From Albugo candida (taxonomy: Eukaryota > Oomycota > Peronosporomycetes > Albuginales), in NCBI GenBank assembly GCA_040437565.1, contig JBDOQK010000024.1, positions 186,001 to 250,000 on the forward strand: a DNA stretch of 64,000 bases, given 5' to 3'. Every line of letters begins with the position of its first letter. The first letter of the stretch is position 1. Under the pieces are notes generated by a model that was not told the DNA's origin, did no database searches, and saw only the letters and a list, made by a program, of their open reading frames with translations. Made by a program: the position numbers and the translations under genes. Positions 1 through 12,319 of the stretch are shown here, piece by piece.

Positions 1-2074
1 CGAGCGCCTGGAGCACCAGCGAACGAAGGGGACAACACCTTGCTACGTTTTTGACGTCACTGAAAGGGATTTGAATCTGTGGGTGGTGACAGTGGTGCAA
101 GCAGACATCTCGTCCAGGACGCTGACTTGCTTCACGATGCCATGGAATGTGATGAAAATGATGGAATCCTTTTGCCTGACGGAGGTGTACTCAAGGTGAC
201 CAAACGAGGCTCTGTGGTCCTACATGGTGAAGGAAGGAGCATGAAGACAAGATAATAGGTCAGCTCAGCCAGCAGTTTATATCAAGGAGAATGCACCCAT
301 GTGGGAGAACTGCAAACAAGTGCCGAAGAGCTGAAGGTATCGGATCCAGTGCTAATGGCGTCTTCAGTTCTACCTGTGGAACAAGAACATGACAGAAAAC
401 TCGCGATAACAGACCTAAAAAATTATGAGGCAGCGCGTCGTAGACCTGATAGTGCCAGATGGGCGATTGCTAATTAGGAGGAACTTGCGTCAGTCGAGGC
501 AAACGAAACGTGGACGGTGATCAAATGTCCAAAAAGCGTGAAAGCCATTCCGACCAAGTGGGTTTATAAAACCAAGATGAGGGAAAATGGGACTGTGGAA
601 AGATACCAGGAAATATTGGTGGATCGCGGCGACAAGCAAAGTTTTGGTGTGAAGTACAATCTCACATTCTCTACGGTGATGCCGATAGGAAATGCATTTG
701 TCATTTTTACGTTTTTCACGGATGTGGGGAATTCCGGCTAGGCATGGTGACGTCCCAAGCGCGTACCCGAAAGCTTTCAAGGAGCCAGAGTACGAAATAC
801 ACTTGAGAATTTCCTATGGAATGTCAGTGACCCAAGAAATCCTGAACCGACTTGGCGTAACGGAACCTGATGAATTGGTGTTGCTTCTAGGGCGGAGACT
901 ATATGGATCAAAACAGGCACGAAGACTTTGGCATCAATTGTTGTGGGACGCTGCTTAAGATTAATTTCGTACAATGCATTAATGACCCGTGTATGACTAT
1001 CGTCGGGGTCTACGTTGCTGACCTGCTAATTACAGGCACGACAGTGAGACCTATTGATCACTTCTTTACTGACATGAAGGTGCTTGAAATCAACGATCTC
1101 GGTACTGTTGAGAGGTTCTTCGGAATGAGAATTGCGTGGAAAAAAGAAGTAGGCTTTTGTCGACCAGGAGCAGACGTTGAAGAACTGCTTGAGAAAGTTG
1201 GCGTGACCGAAGCAAACTCGGTATGAGTACCGATATCTGATTGCATCGAGTACCGACTATCGAGGTTTCAGTCTCTAGTAGGGAGCTTGCTATAGGTATC
1301 GCGCAGCACGCGTACAGATATTTCGTTCGCGATGCACAGAGCGAATAGACGAAGTCACGCACCTACCCTGCAGAATTATAAGCTTGCAAAAAGATTGCAA
1401 GGTACTTGAAGGGAACGAAAGGTTTGATGTTGCGTTTGCGTGAAGACAGTGGGCCCCGGTGTCTTATCAGAATTGTCAGCTTCAGTGATGTGGACTCTGC
1501 GGATGACAATGAAGATCGAAAGCCTGTGAGTGCAGGTGTATAGATTGTTGATGGAATTACTGTAGGATGGCTCTGCAAGAAGCAAGCTGCTCTGACTCAG
1601 TCGACAGCGGAAGCGGGGTTCGTCGCTGCGGCCGTCAGAGAATGTGAGGCGCTGAGATCGAAGAAGCTTTACGAAGAGCTCGAGAAACGAGTGAAGACAT
1701 ATGTGGCAATCAAGATTGACAATCGAGCTGCAGTGAAGCAAATCGAAAACGAGGCGAGCTCAACCAGCACGAAGCATGGGGATGTGAAGCTCAAATACTT
1801 ACGTAATTACGCCAAGAAGGAGGCGGTCAAGCCAACTTATGAATGTACGAAGACGATGTTCGCCGATTTAATGACGAAGGTGCTGCCAGATCCAATGGAA
1901 GATCATGTGCATCGGGCGCACAGTAACCGACGTCGTGCAGAGACAGTGACTTTAACGACCGTGAAGAATTGCAAGAAGGAACCAGATCGACTGCGAGGAG
2001 TCGCGGGAGCAAAACTGATTTACTGCGAAGGGCTGCAGTGTGCATTATCAGGAAATCCTTCTAACTACATTTAA
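1..2074 (+). mobile_element. Ty1/copia retrotransposon fossil, left end outside window
   Basis: Broken copia-type polyprotein on the plus strand. A protease-like stretch lies near 60-240 (a K-R-G-S-V segment that recurs in the copia fossil at 48.6 kb). Reverse-transcriptase segments run from about 480 to 1230, including WVYKTKMRENG and the YGSKQARRLWHQ region. RNase H segments lie at about 1560-1930 (KIDNRAA, STKHGDVKLKYLRNY, FADLMTKVLPDP). The integrase expected between protease and RT is not seen, so it looks internally deleted as well as heavily broken (many breaks), hence old. No LTR was recognised at the 3' side. It is the same lineage as the 47-51 kb fossil. Confidence 0.88.
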
Positions 2075-2804
2075 TACAATTATTCCCAAAATACTCTGTT
2101 ATTAGTTGTGCAGACCTTACTGTTTGCCAACAGTATACGATTCCGCTGTCACTTTAAGGCACTGGACATAGTTACCATATTTGATGTACTGCCCAACACA
2201 TGCGCGCTGGTTGATCCAGCCACCAATGCTGATGGAAATAGGCCATTTCTAGTCATTGAATAGTTACGTTGGTTAAATCTCATTGTCCAAATTTTCATAT
2301 CAAACTAAAAGTTAGCCAATCATATTAAACTGAGNNNNNNNNNNNNNNNNNNNNNNNNNNNNNNNNNNNNNNNNNNNNNNNNNNNNNNNNNNNNNNNNNN
2401 NNNNNNNNNNNNNNNNNNNNNNNNNNNNNNNNNNAACAGTATACGATTCCGCTGTCACTTTAAGGCACTGGACATAGTTACCATATTTGATGTACTGCCC
2501 AACACATGCGCGCTGGTTGATCCAGCCACCAATGCTGATGGAAATAGGCCATTTCTAGTCATTGAATAGTTACGTTGGTTAAATCTCATTGTCCAAATTT
2601 TCATATCAAACTAAAAGTTAGCCAATCATATTAAACTGAGGGGATAGGAGCGATTCCCTATAATGAGATGTCGCAGTAATGGCCATCAATATTCATGTTC
2701 TTTGAACAGCACATTTGGGTCTGAATCGGTTTCTAAAATAGGGATCGCAATAATAACCGCGCAGGTGCGCACAAGTTAATGCAATTTTGAATCGGTAGAG
2801 AAGT
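2075..2804. other. No gene seen; contains a gap
   Basis: AT-rich sequence without a supported reading frame, interrupted by a 100-N gap at 2335-2434. The only structure is the repeated sequence on both sides of the gap. Confidence 0.6.
2129..2640 (+). repeat. 206-bp identical repeat flanking a gap
   Basis: Bases 2129-2334 recur, apparently base for base, at 2435-2640, with only the 100-N gap between them. This is the pattern left when two overlapping contigs or two haplotypes are placed side by side. A genuine tandem repeat is less likely because five other gaps in the window show the same thing. Confidence 0.9.
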
Positions 2805-3219
2805 ATGCACTTATCACGCTTTTTTCGCTCATACTTGCTGGTGCGTTAGATCGAATTGTGGGTATCTAGAATATTCGGATGTCAATTTGGGACCAGCATA
2901 TGGGTTAAAGATTAACATTGCGGATTATAGAATTTTGCAGCTTTCCATTGACATCGTGTCCAATGAAACCATTTCAATCAAAACGGCCTCTCCGTTTGAT
3001 TACTTTAGCAAGTGTGTGGTGAAAGTAGGTCAAAAAGCTGGCGTAATCCTACGTGGTGTGCTTGATAATCTTTTTGTGGAGTCATTCGTGAGGATAAATG
3101 ATATGCGCTGTAACAAATCTATCCACATGTATACCAGCAGAGCACATGATGGAACTCGAGAGAGCAAGAAGGCTCACGAGGACAATGTGCACGTCTTTAG
3201 TCAGACCCACCATACTTGA
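2805..3219 (+). pseudogene. Decayed small secreted protein, possibly ML-domain type (unit A copy)
   Basis: An ATG at 2805 begins a signal-like stretch that soon meets a stop; an open frame then runs from 2887 to 3219. It aligns throughout with 17306-17640, where the start is better kept: a hydrophobic leader MHFITLISLILPPAS, then a segment with FAHCGPSNFLQ. The combined pattern of leader, early CG, a strand with IVSNETISIKTASPF and a VKVGQKAGVILRGVLD strand recalls MD-2-related lipid-recognition (ML/NPC2-like) proteins, which oomycetes secrete. That family call is by eye and weak. Broken by frame loss near its start. Confidence 0.35.
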
Positions 3220-3384
3220 TATACTTCATTTTGGTGTTGGGACTTTTTACAGCGATCACTTCGCTATGCAGAGAGAATAAAAATTGTTGTCGCATACTAG
3301 ATGCTTGACAACACCTCCTTTTACTGGCGCTGTTACATTTATGATTCTATCCGACCCCTCTGTAATGCATATACTGAATGCGCT

Positions 3385-5399
3385 GAAAGCTATCTCACAA
3401 CATCTTCGACTGTACTTCCTGCACTTTCTTCCTGTATTCAGAGCTTTTCTCAAACTCTTTAATTGAAGAAGCCTGGATGAGTTCTCTGGTCGGTGGGTAC
3501 TTTCAGAGTAGTTGTAGTATGTGTAGTATGTTGATGAGATTATCCGCTGTAAAAAGGAATGATTCTCGTCTAGAGTCAATCAGGTAGGAAAGCTGCTCAA
3601 ATATGATTTGAAATACTTTATCGCGTAGTATGCCATACGCAACGCGCTACCTCAATTGCTTCTGCAACATTCCNNNNNNNNNNNNNNNNNNNNNNNNNNN
3701 NNNNNNNNNNNNNNNNNNNNNNNNNNNNNNNNNNNNNNNNNNNNNNNNNNNNNNNNNNNNNNNNNNNNNNNNNGAAGAAGCCTGGATGAGTTCTCTGGTC
3801 GGTGGGTACTTTCAGAGTAGTTGTAGTATGTGTAGTATGTTGATGAGATTATCCGCTGTAAAAAGGAATGATTCTCGTCTAGAGTCAATCAGGTAGGAAA
3901 GCTGCTCAAATATGATTTGAAATACTTTATCGCGTAGTATGCCATACGCAACGCGCTACCTCAATTGCTTCTGCAACATTCCTTCTGTCAGTCGCGGAGT
4001 GTATGCAACAACTCTACGCGAGGAGATATAGACAGATCAGGCCCAGCAAAAAGCGTTCGAGCGCCTTTAATTGTAATGTACAATAAACGGGTTGTTGGAA
4101 ACATATTTTATGCAATTGGGCTTTTTTTTTCGCAGGCTTAGTGGCAGTGAAAGCCGCCTGCAGGTGCACTCTGACTGTGTAAGTGGTTTTCGGATGAGTA
4201 CATGGACCGCACCGAATTCAACAACTTCCACTATTTCTGATTACAGATACAGCTGCAGTTCCTTCAATTTGCATGCGGAAAAGGTAATACAGCCTTCTGG
4301 TTCGTTATCGATCTTAATTTGACAAAAAAATACAATCAGGGGACGACACTTGTGTCTGCAATTACATTCAACTTGTGATAGCGTGAGTGACTAGTTTATT
4401 ATTTAACTCAAACAACCGTTGTTGAGCAGGCGCATTAAAACGATTAATACAATAAATTTGCATGTGTCCTCTGGCTGTCAGGCTGTCAAAGTATCGACAT
4501 TCACAAACGTTTTCTCTAAAATGCTGGTTGAAAGACACACGTTGAGGAGTATTAGGATGTTCCAAATCCTTTCAGTGCTTTATTACCGTTGTCAATATCG
4601 CCGATGATTATGATTGATGCAGATGACGCATGCTTGTGTAGCCACGAATAATGCTATCGGTGTTTAGTTCAGAAATCCGTTACTGTGAATCCTGATGACG
4701 AAATCCTGATGACTTGATGCGTGCATATTCAGTTTTGGAGCCGAGAATCTCCCGTATCTGGGTATCAAAACTTGCGCAAAGACATTAGAACGGTTCATGC
4801 ATACAATTATCCACCAGCTGATTTTAGCTCGAATTGCGGACATTGCAATGTTGCCCGAGTGATGAATTTAACCTGAAGCGTAGGTCAGTTGAGCTCACGA
4901 AATGCCTGAAATTTTAGGTGTTGATTATTTGTACGCGTGACCGCTGAGTAAGACAAGAAGTTTCCTACAGAACTTCGGAAGTTTTCAATTCTCCTGCATT
5001 TCTATCTTTCGAAGTGAAGATACATCACCGAAACATTAAACATGTGCTTTTCCTCACTTTACCACGCCCTTAATGCAATCTGGGCTGGGCGTTGTTGTGC
5101 TTACTTGGAAATGCGGACTAAACTTTAAGCTACGCCCACCAGAATGCTCATTTCTCATCATCGCGTAATGTGTGGTTATCGATATTGGAAAGAACGCAGG
5201 TAATAGCTGTCGAGTTGCCTAACATTTCATATTTGGAGTATTCATCGCGAGTTGATGCTCAGCATCAAGAAGACAGTAACAGCTTTTTTTGAAAGGAATA
5301 TACTGTGCACTGATTCTATCTGATAACTGACGTGAGATTTCTCTTTTACTAAATCAAGGTTCTATGAACTGATAAATGATCTCTCCGCCCGTATTCTCT
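3385..5399. other. Left part of segmental duplication unit A, no intact gene
   Basis: This stretch aligns, with many substitutions and small indels, to about 54250-56900. Shared landmarks are the CGACTGTACTTCCTGCACTT segment near 3408 and 54270, the GTATGCCATA(C/T)GCAACGCGCTACC segment, and the ACGCGTGACCGCTGAGT segment near 4933 and 55440. Short open frames here are not kept between the two copies, so I read it as non-coding or long-decayed sequence downstream of the minus-strand pepsin-like pseudogene. Confidence 0.6.
3465..3982 (+). repeat. 209-bp identical repeat flanking a gap
   Basis: Bases 3465-3673 recur at 3774-3982 on the other side of the 100-N gap (3674-3773). Read as contig overlap or haplotype split. 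Confidence 0.9.
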
Positions 5400-6622
5400 A
5401 ATAATGAGGGAGCGTGATTTTAGAATTGTAGCACCCAGCAACCATGTTGCATCCTCGAATCATTTTTAATGAGAAGCGTACACATGGGTCTTTCTTGATT
5501 AATGTGATATAGTGCTTTGAGGTCGATAAAGGTATTATTCGGTATGGTTATTTTTATTTCATGCCCACGTTTACTTTTGAATGATATGGTTGCTGTAGAA
5601 GAGACATCGTCGCAACGCCCTCGGAATAGACTGTGATTCCTCTCAATTTTCATTTCACGGAACTTCATTGCTGAGAGCTCTTTTTCATGCTTCTATGTTC
5701 AAAATGCGCGATTCTGATAGCTTCTACATCAGCATCAATTCGTATGTTCTGGCTCGGAACCGTTCGATCGAATAAATCACATCTGCTATAAGATGCTCTT
5801 TGAGCATATGTACTCAGTTATCGCGTGAAACTCTCTGATGTACGTAAAGATCCTATAACGTTCAGCCTCTGTCCATGTAGGAGAGTATAAACCTTGACTT
5901 CCTGTCTCATAAGCTTGGGTGCTCATTAGTCTATAGCAGTTTATTTCGAATTCACTCTTCCGGAGACGTCCCATTCAACTTCCAGCCGATCATGTTTATA
6001 TTACCATTCACCGTTTGCTTTACATGAATTGCCGGCTTCCACTGACCGTCTCTGTCTATCAAATCTTGATCCAGAATTTCATCTGACTTAGCTCAGCTTT
6101 GTAGAAGAGGTACTAACAAGTTATTTCCGAATTCTTTTCGTATACTTGGACTACTAGTGTGACTTTTCAACTGCATTGGTTTCCACCGTAAATGACCCAA
6201 AAATAACGTACATCAATCCCATACATCTTTCAAGCACTATTTTAAGATATCCATCCTCAGTTTCAGTATGCTCGACCAAGAAACAAGGCTCAAAGTATCC
6301 ATAACGCCAGCTTGAACGGAATCAAGAAAGGACCTGCCACTCGAGAAACTCGATTTCAGTGCGACATGAACGATCAAGCCTTCCGTGGTGGCCGCAGGCC
6401 GGTGGTGTGCGAAAGATACTACAAGCTCAGCAATTGCGTACGTTTTTGGTGATGAGCTCTCATTTCTTGTTTTTTTGAGGAGCTTGACCTTAGAATTGAG
6501 CCATTGAAGTAAACTGTAGCCAGCACAAATGGGAGAATTTTTCTCGATTTGCTAGCTTTAACGATAAATAATACGTACTTTACAAATATGGAAGCTAATT
6601 TGTCAGGCCTGACGTGAGACAA
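5400..6622 (-). pseudogene. Pepsin-fold-like secreted protein family, broken minus-strand copy (unit A)
   Basis: Reading the minus strand from 6622, the leader segment (KYVLFIVKASKSRKILPF) matches the leader upstream of the plus-strand copies. Body pieces follow in several frames: GWKLNGTSPEE at about 5980, an MSTQAYETGSQGLYSPTW piece at 5786-5974, and a C-terminal piece at 5420-5668 with ITIPNNTFIDLKALYHIN then MCTLLIKND. The last lines up with FTIDPTTYFFKNGEVCTLLI in the 22-23 kb member. After the stop, residues SLLENTGGEIIYQF still match the tail of that member. The copy carries several stops and frameshifts. Its head faces the plus-strand copy at 8797. Confidence 0.65.
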
Positions 6623-8616
6623 ACAGACAGCTGCACGACAAGATGCGTTGACGGAGAAAGTTTTGAAGAATTCGTACTTTATGCATAAAATAAAAATGGT
6701 AGCGTTTCTAGGTGTTGATCAAGGTATGAACGAACGACATGCTCTGTCGTAATTATGGAAGCGTAATTGTCAGGCTTGACGTGAGAGAAACAGCAGCACG
6801 ACAAGATGGGCTGCCGGAGAATGTTTAAAAGAGTTCGCACTTTATCCATAGTATAAATATGGTAAGTGTTTCTAGGTTTAAATCAACATTTGACCAAACG
6901 ACATGCTCTATCCTACCTATAGATATGTTTACATAGTTAAGCTGAAAATTAGCAAAGTAGCAAACTTCCTTTCATGCATTGAGTACCTTTAAGCGTACTA
7001 TAGAAGCACGATTTGCGCATCTAAAATCACATCACATTCACGTCGTTTGAGTAAAACACATGCAAGAAAGGTGTTCGATATTGTACAACAAAAGACACCG
7101 TCTTTGTGCGACATATACAAACCGAGTTCCATTCTAGACATGTAATTATAGTCCTCTTCGAACTGCACCAATACTTTTCCTGTCTTTTGTGATATCGAAA
7201 AAAAAAGATCTATTTATACCAGCGTTAAGAGAAGCGGCATAGAAAACATTCCGTGAGCTAGAAAAGATGTTACTAGCCTTCTGCCTCTTATATCAGAAGT
7301 AGGTCATGAGTCGACGAGCTATACTTCCTTCCTGTCTCTCATACAAACTTCACTACACATAGTAGTTCCGTAGCCTGTGCCATTCGACCCAGGATAATTG
7401 AAAAGTTGACACCTCGGTCATATTATCTTATCATGACCTTCTCTCTATCGCTGCGTCTCCTTTTATTCGCAACTTTTGCGTCACACACTTATACGCATCT
7501 GGTACTTGCAAGCATGCTCCACATGCTGAAGGCTCGCGTCTAGTACTTTCGTTAGACCTCCTATGTTGCTATCTCAACAGGATGTTAACAACACAAAGCG
7601 TCATTAGCTTTCATCAGGGTACATATAGGTTCTCCTCTACATATGCAGTTTGCAGAGAGCTACAGATACTGACACAAATCCTATAACAAACATGTAGTAC
7701 GTTGAGTGCTCATCAAGGAGTATACGTACTGCAGGTGAGAAATGAAGTTTGGACCATTTCGACTCACTCCGGTTGCTTGGCAGAATAGTCAAAGAATCAA
7801 CATTGATATGGTGCTTGCTAAAAAATCTACGTCGTCTACTACTCAGTCAGAAGAAAACATGCATACCGACTCACTTATATACCGGTGGGATGGCCCTTGT
7901 TTGTTAGACCCTGCGTTAAATAAGTAGCGTCGGAGGACCAACAGAGTAATTGACGCGAGCTTTCAGCGTCTGGAGATGCTTCGAACCTAGATGCGTATTA
8001 CAAAAGTTATTGAGGTTACGAGGCCCAGGCGCAGCGACAAGAAGCATTCAACAGAGAAAAGAGCATCACCGGGACGATTCTTCAATCATTATCGTAGGTA
8101 ATGACAATGAATACGGAAGTAACGAGTATAAGAGAAGCTGAGTGAAAGACGGCAGAGAAGTTTGCGAGAAAGTTCGAAATGAAGTATAGTCATCTCACGA
8201 GGTTCCTGGTTCTATGCCTGTTTTCTTGACACTAGTAGTAGATCAGGTTCAGCAGTTTCGATATCAAAGAAGAACAGGAAAAATATAGCTGCAGTTCGAA
8301 GAGGAATTTGTCGCACATGCACGGTGTCTTTTTTCTGCAGTATCGAACACCTTTGTTACATGTGTTTTACTTGAACAACGTGAATGTTATGTTAGGTGCG
8401 CTATCGTACTTGTAAAGTGTGCGCAGAGGTACACAATGTATGAAAGGAAATTTCCTCTTTGGTAGTTTTCAGCTTCACGATGCAAAGCATGTCAGTAGGC
8501 ATGATAGAGCATGTCGTTAGGTCAAACCTTACTCAAAACCTAGACATGCTACCATTTTTATACAATGCATAAAGTACGAATACTTTGAGACTTTCTCCGT
8601 CAACGCATCTTGTCGT
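6623..8616. promoter_or_regulatory. Inverted-repeat spacer between two head-to-head gene copies
   Basis: The left flank (about 6400-7200) and right flank (about 8280-8690) are diverged inverted copies. Both carry, in opposite orientation, the CATGCTCTATC block, the GTGCGCATC/ACGTGAATGT block, an AAAGTACG-A(A/T)T-CTTT block and CTTGTCGTG next to the leader. The region must hold the promoters of both genes. A short plus ORF at 7742-7927 (61 codons, KFGPFRLTP start) has a diverged counterpart at 59051-59245, but I cannot assign it. The same layout exists at 58045-59645. Core promoter elements were not identified. Confidence 0.55.
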
Positions 8617-8796
8617 GTGTCTCACGTAAACCTAATAAATGCGCTTCCATATTTACAAAGTACGCATTTTTATATTATTGAACCTCGCAAGTCGAGGCAA
8701 AAGTCTTCCATTTTTGCTGGCTGTAGAAGCCCCAAATGGCCCAATCCACCACAGATCACCCCTTCATTATTAAAAGTACGATTCGGACAGCAAAGC

Positions 8797-9752
8797 ATGA
8801 AAGGTATTTCCTTTGAAACATACGCTATTCTTGGGCTCGGAGCATCTTTGGCGCATCAGCAGTTTGTGGTGGTTACAGGAGGCTTATACGTTGAGATAAA
8901 ATCGGAATCGGTTTGGTGGGACAATACATTGCCATATTCAATTGAAGATGACGTTTCGTACACTGTGAGTCTGGAAGCTACCGAATCGGACGAAGAATTG
9001 GGTATCCTTCCAATGGACTATATTATTAAAGCTTATGAGATGCCTCGGTTGAAGCATGTGGAACTTGACGCATTCCCAGAAATACTCGAAACTAGAAACC
9101 CTCTGTTCAACTTGGTAGAATTGTCGCCGTTAACGCACACGGATCAATCGTACACGAACTGCTGGACATTGAAGGGAATAGATTTGAAGAAATGGATTGA
9201 ATCTAAAATACTTAATACTGAAAACAACAAATTCTACATGAGTATACAAGCTTGTAACAGGATTTCGAGGAATGTATGCTATTACGCGTTGGATTAATCG
9301 TCTGAAAGTCGCGAAGTTGTTCAACATAAAGAGGACTTCTGCTTATGGGGTCCCATGAGGCGAATATTTACTTTGTTGGGGAAAACTCTAAGAAACAAGA
9401 AGTACGGATAGATCATGATTATAAAGGTGTCAGAATCCCAGCCTTGTATTACGAAAAAGTGATGAAACTGCTCATCGAACTGTGCAAAACTAATTCATCC
9501 ACCGAAAAAAGACTGCTGAGAATGGATTTTATTCAGGGTGAATCCATCAAACTTTTTGCGTGTGATATCAGACAAATTGAAGCATCAATTGATGGAACAT
9601 GGGTAGTGGGTTTTCTCATTTTGCAAGCTTTTTCCATCATCATCGATAATATGAGCGGTAAGACACGCATCAGCTTGGAGGAAGTCAAAGAATCGAGAGG
9701 TAAACTTCCACATCAACAGATGCCATGTTGGGAACGTAAGTGCATCAAATAG
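8797..9752 (+). pseudogene. Pepsin-fold-like secreted protein family, plus-strand copy of unit A (frameshifted)
   Basis: The ATG at 8797 starts a signal-like leader, MKGISFETYAILGLGASLAH, followed by QQFVVVTGGLYVEI, which closely matches the whole copy at 59955. The first frame runs to a stop at 9297; the second half continues from about 9345 in another frame (MGSHEANIYFVGE) to 9752 and ends with GFLILQAFSIIID, the A1-like last strand. Comparison with 60400-60520 shows a 2-bp loss near 9253 and at least one further lesion before 9345. The second half still reads cleanly, so inactivation may be fairly recent, or the base calls are wrong. An in-frame extension runs upstream to 8617; the ATG at 8797 is preferred because the hydrophobic leader starts there. 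Confidence 0.7.
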
Positions 9753-9821
9753 CTTTACGGACAGATCGATTAACGGATAACGATCACTTTATGCAAGATC
9801 GACTTGAATGTTTTTCTGTTC

Positions 9822-9834
9822 ATGCAAAAAGAAT
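9822..9834 (+). repeat. Left target-site duplication of LINE
   Basis: ATGCAAAAAGAAT here matches 12877-12889 exactly. In unit C the two flanks are nearly continuous near 60985, which confirms that the 3 kb between is an insertion. Confidence 0.85.
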
Positions 9835-9939
9835 ATTTCGGTGGTTAGGGTGACGCCCTGCCTGGGTCATACCCACAGCGTCTAATTCTGACGGCTCTTT
9901 AATCCGGGTTTTTAAGACCCTCCAACTCGGCACCTTCAA

Positions 9940-10640
9940 TGTTCGTGGACTAACCTCAAACATAAAGAAAAGATCGCGCGCGGTACAAACTGGACGTATG
10001 TGCTCTGCAGGAGACTAAAATGACAGAAGCTCTCGTCGACGTCCGAAGGCCAACCGATCGAGTCATACTCCTTCCTTCGGCAAAACCCTATTACGGCCTC
10101 GGATATATTTTTTCGGATAGAGTTGCTGATCAAGTACATCGGTACTGGATGGTCAACGATCGCATCGCCGTGTTACAATTAAAGCTCTCGAAGAAAGTCA
10201 AGGTTTCATTCATCAACGTCTATGCCCCGCACATGGGACGCTCTGCAGAAGAATCTGATGCATTTTATGACACACTTCAGCAAACAATAAACCGCTTTCG
10301 TCACCAGTTTTTCTTCATTTTGGGAGACTTCAACGCCAAAATTGGGCAGCGATGCGACGGAGAGGCTTTTTTGGGTTTATACTCGCGCGGATACTGAAAT
10401 GATAATGGTATTCGGCTTCGAGATTTCTGTGCAGACAACGACCTCTTCCTGACCAACACGGCTTTCTACAAAAGACGCGCTCGTAATATCATCACCTGGC
10501 AAGGCATTAGCAAAGGGGGTCCAATTTTCAATCAGATCGACTACATCATACTCCCCCTACGCTTCAAGCTGCTTCAATTGACAATCTTGGAGCGGGACAC
10601 TCGTTGACAGCGACCATCGGCTTATCACCAAACATCTTCA
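9940..10640 (+). pseudogene. LINE endonuclease domain (APE type), broken
   Basis: Domain pieces in order: LGTFNVRGL near 9930, the frame 10020-10397 with INVYAPHMG and FILGDFNAKIG (the active-site GDFN motif), then DLFLTNTAFYKRRARNIITW and NQIDYI near 10430-10550, and VDSDHRLI near 10605 (the SDH motif). Stop codons near 10018 and 10395 and a shift near 10590 break it. This enzyme nicks target DNA to prime reverse transcription. Confidence 0.85.
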
Positions 10641-11263
10641 GCTACCCGATGTCTATAAGATACTCATGAAAATATCTCGCACGCAACCTTCGGCGCTTAC
10701 TTTTGACACCTCCCTCCTCCGGGATCCTGACATACTTGATTTATACCAGCAATCCATCGCAAAGGCACTTGTCACACCAACATCCACTGAATCACTCGAA
10801 TGGCCATCGGTACTCATTCCCATCAAAGCCATCGCGAACAACATCATTCGACCCAAGATTGATCCCGCACAACATACCGATCACAACGACGAAATAGCCG
10901 AGCTTTCTCTCGCGCAAAAACGTCTCCGTGCCCTTATCACCAGCAGCAATAACCCTGTCGACCTACTGCTATATCGATCTCGCCGACAAGCCCTGCTAAG
11001 GACCATACGACAAAAGTGCAAAAAGGCTGGAAGACTTCGTGTAACACAGCACATTATGGAGCTCGAAAAATACAAGTACACGGAGAAGATGTACCATATC
11101 GTCCGACGACTCACATCACACAAGCGGCCAGCATTATTTTTACGTGATCATGATGGGCGCATCATTGGAAATTCCAGGGAAACAGCCCAAGTCATAACGG
11201 ACTTTCTTTCAGCCCAGTTTCATAAACCCCATTTTCAGTGACGTTTCTGCTGGAAAATACATC

Positions 11264-12217
11264 ATGACATCTCCCATTACGGCGGAGGAAGTTACACAAG
11301 CATTCCGGTCTTTGAAAAACAATCGCGAACCAGGCGCAGATCAGGTCCCAGCCGAATTCCTTAAATATAGCCCCCCAGTGGTTTCCGTCATCCTCGCTAA
11401 AGCAATCAATTGCCATATACAAAACCCCACCACATTTATGCGCGACAGTCTCAATCATGGTGTTGTCATCACCGTTCCAAAGCCTAACAAACCGACGGGC
11501 AGCTGTGCCAACCTTCGGCCGATCACCCTTCTCAGCACCACTCGTAAGACCATATCCACGGTCATCCTAAATCGCATCTGTACAAAAGTAGATAAATGGC
11601 TATCGCCTAACCAGAGTGGCTTTCGAGTTGCCCGCAGTACAGCTAATGCAGTATGGGCCCACAGATGGAATATCGCCCTAACGCGTCGCTTTCAGACTAA
11701 CATGTACATTCTTGGTATCGACCTCAGCAAAGCTTTTGACACCATTGACCGACATCGATTGCTGATAGTTCTGAACTCGATTTTGGATCCAGACGAGGTC
11801 CAGTTGATAAGAGCTCTCCTCAGTGCCACGACCCTCCAACTCCGACTTGGTATGAAATGCTACTCAAACTTCGCAAGCACTCATGGTACGCCTCAAGGAG
11901 ATTCATTCTCCCCAATTTTGCTCGTGGTTTACTCGGAAGCGGTACTACGCGATCTATGCCTGCACCTGGAAATTTTAATGCGCGAGCTCAACACCATTGT
12001 GTTTGCCGATGATGTGGATTTCATTCACCATGATCCTACTCGTCTCGAGCATATTCTTCTTTTTTCCGAGCAAGTATTCCGGGCATTGTCTTTGACCATA
12101 AATGTCAGCAAAATAGAGCGAACGACTATTGCTCGTGCACCGAACACGACAGAGGAAAGTTGGCGTACCGTTCGCAAATTGGGATCACTACTTGGCGACT
12201 CTGAAGACGTACAGTAG
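11264..12217 (+). CDS. LINE reverse transcriptase domain
   Basis: Open frame of 317 codons with standard non-LTR RT blocks: ADQVPAEFLK near residue 26, VPKPNKP and LRPITLLSTTRK near residues 67-90, QSGFRVARST near 118, DLSKAFDTIDRHRL (first catalytic Asp), HGTPQGDSFSPILLVVY near 208, and FADDVDF near residue 247 (catalytic pair, F in place of the usual Y). It ends just after the thumb start. The upstream linker 10666-11241 and downstream 12320-12871 frames are parts of the same ancient ORF. Confidence 0.9.
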   Translation: MTSPITAEEVTQAFRSLKNNREPGADQVPAEFLKYSPPVVSVILAKAINCHIQNPTTFMRDSLNHGVVITVPKPNKPTGSCANLRPITLLSTTRKTISTVILNRICTKVDKWLSPNQSGFRVARSTANAVWAHRWNIALTRRFQTNMYILGIDLSKAFDTIDRHRLLIVLNSILDPDEVQLIRALLSATTLQLRLGMKCYSNFASTHGTPQGDSFSPILLVVYSEAVLRDLCLHLEILMRELNTIVFADDVDFIHHDPTRLEHILLFSEQVFRALSLTINVSKIERTTIARAPNTTEESWRTVRKLGSLLGDSEDVQ

Positions 12218-12319
12218 CGTAAAGCTCATGCAATAGCTGCCTTCAAACGATTTTGGAAATTCTGGATTTATTCTCACTTACTTCCAGAAACACTACGCGT
12301 TCGCTTATGCAATATCTAT

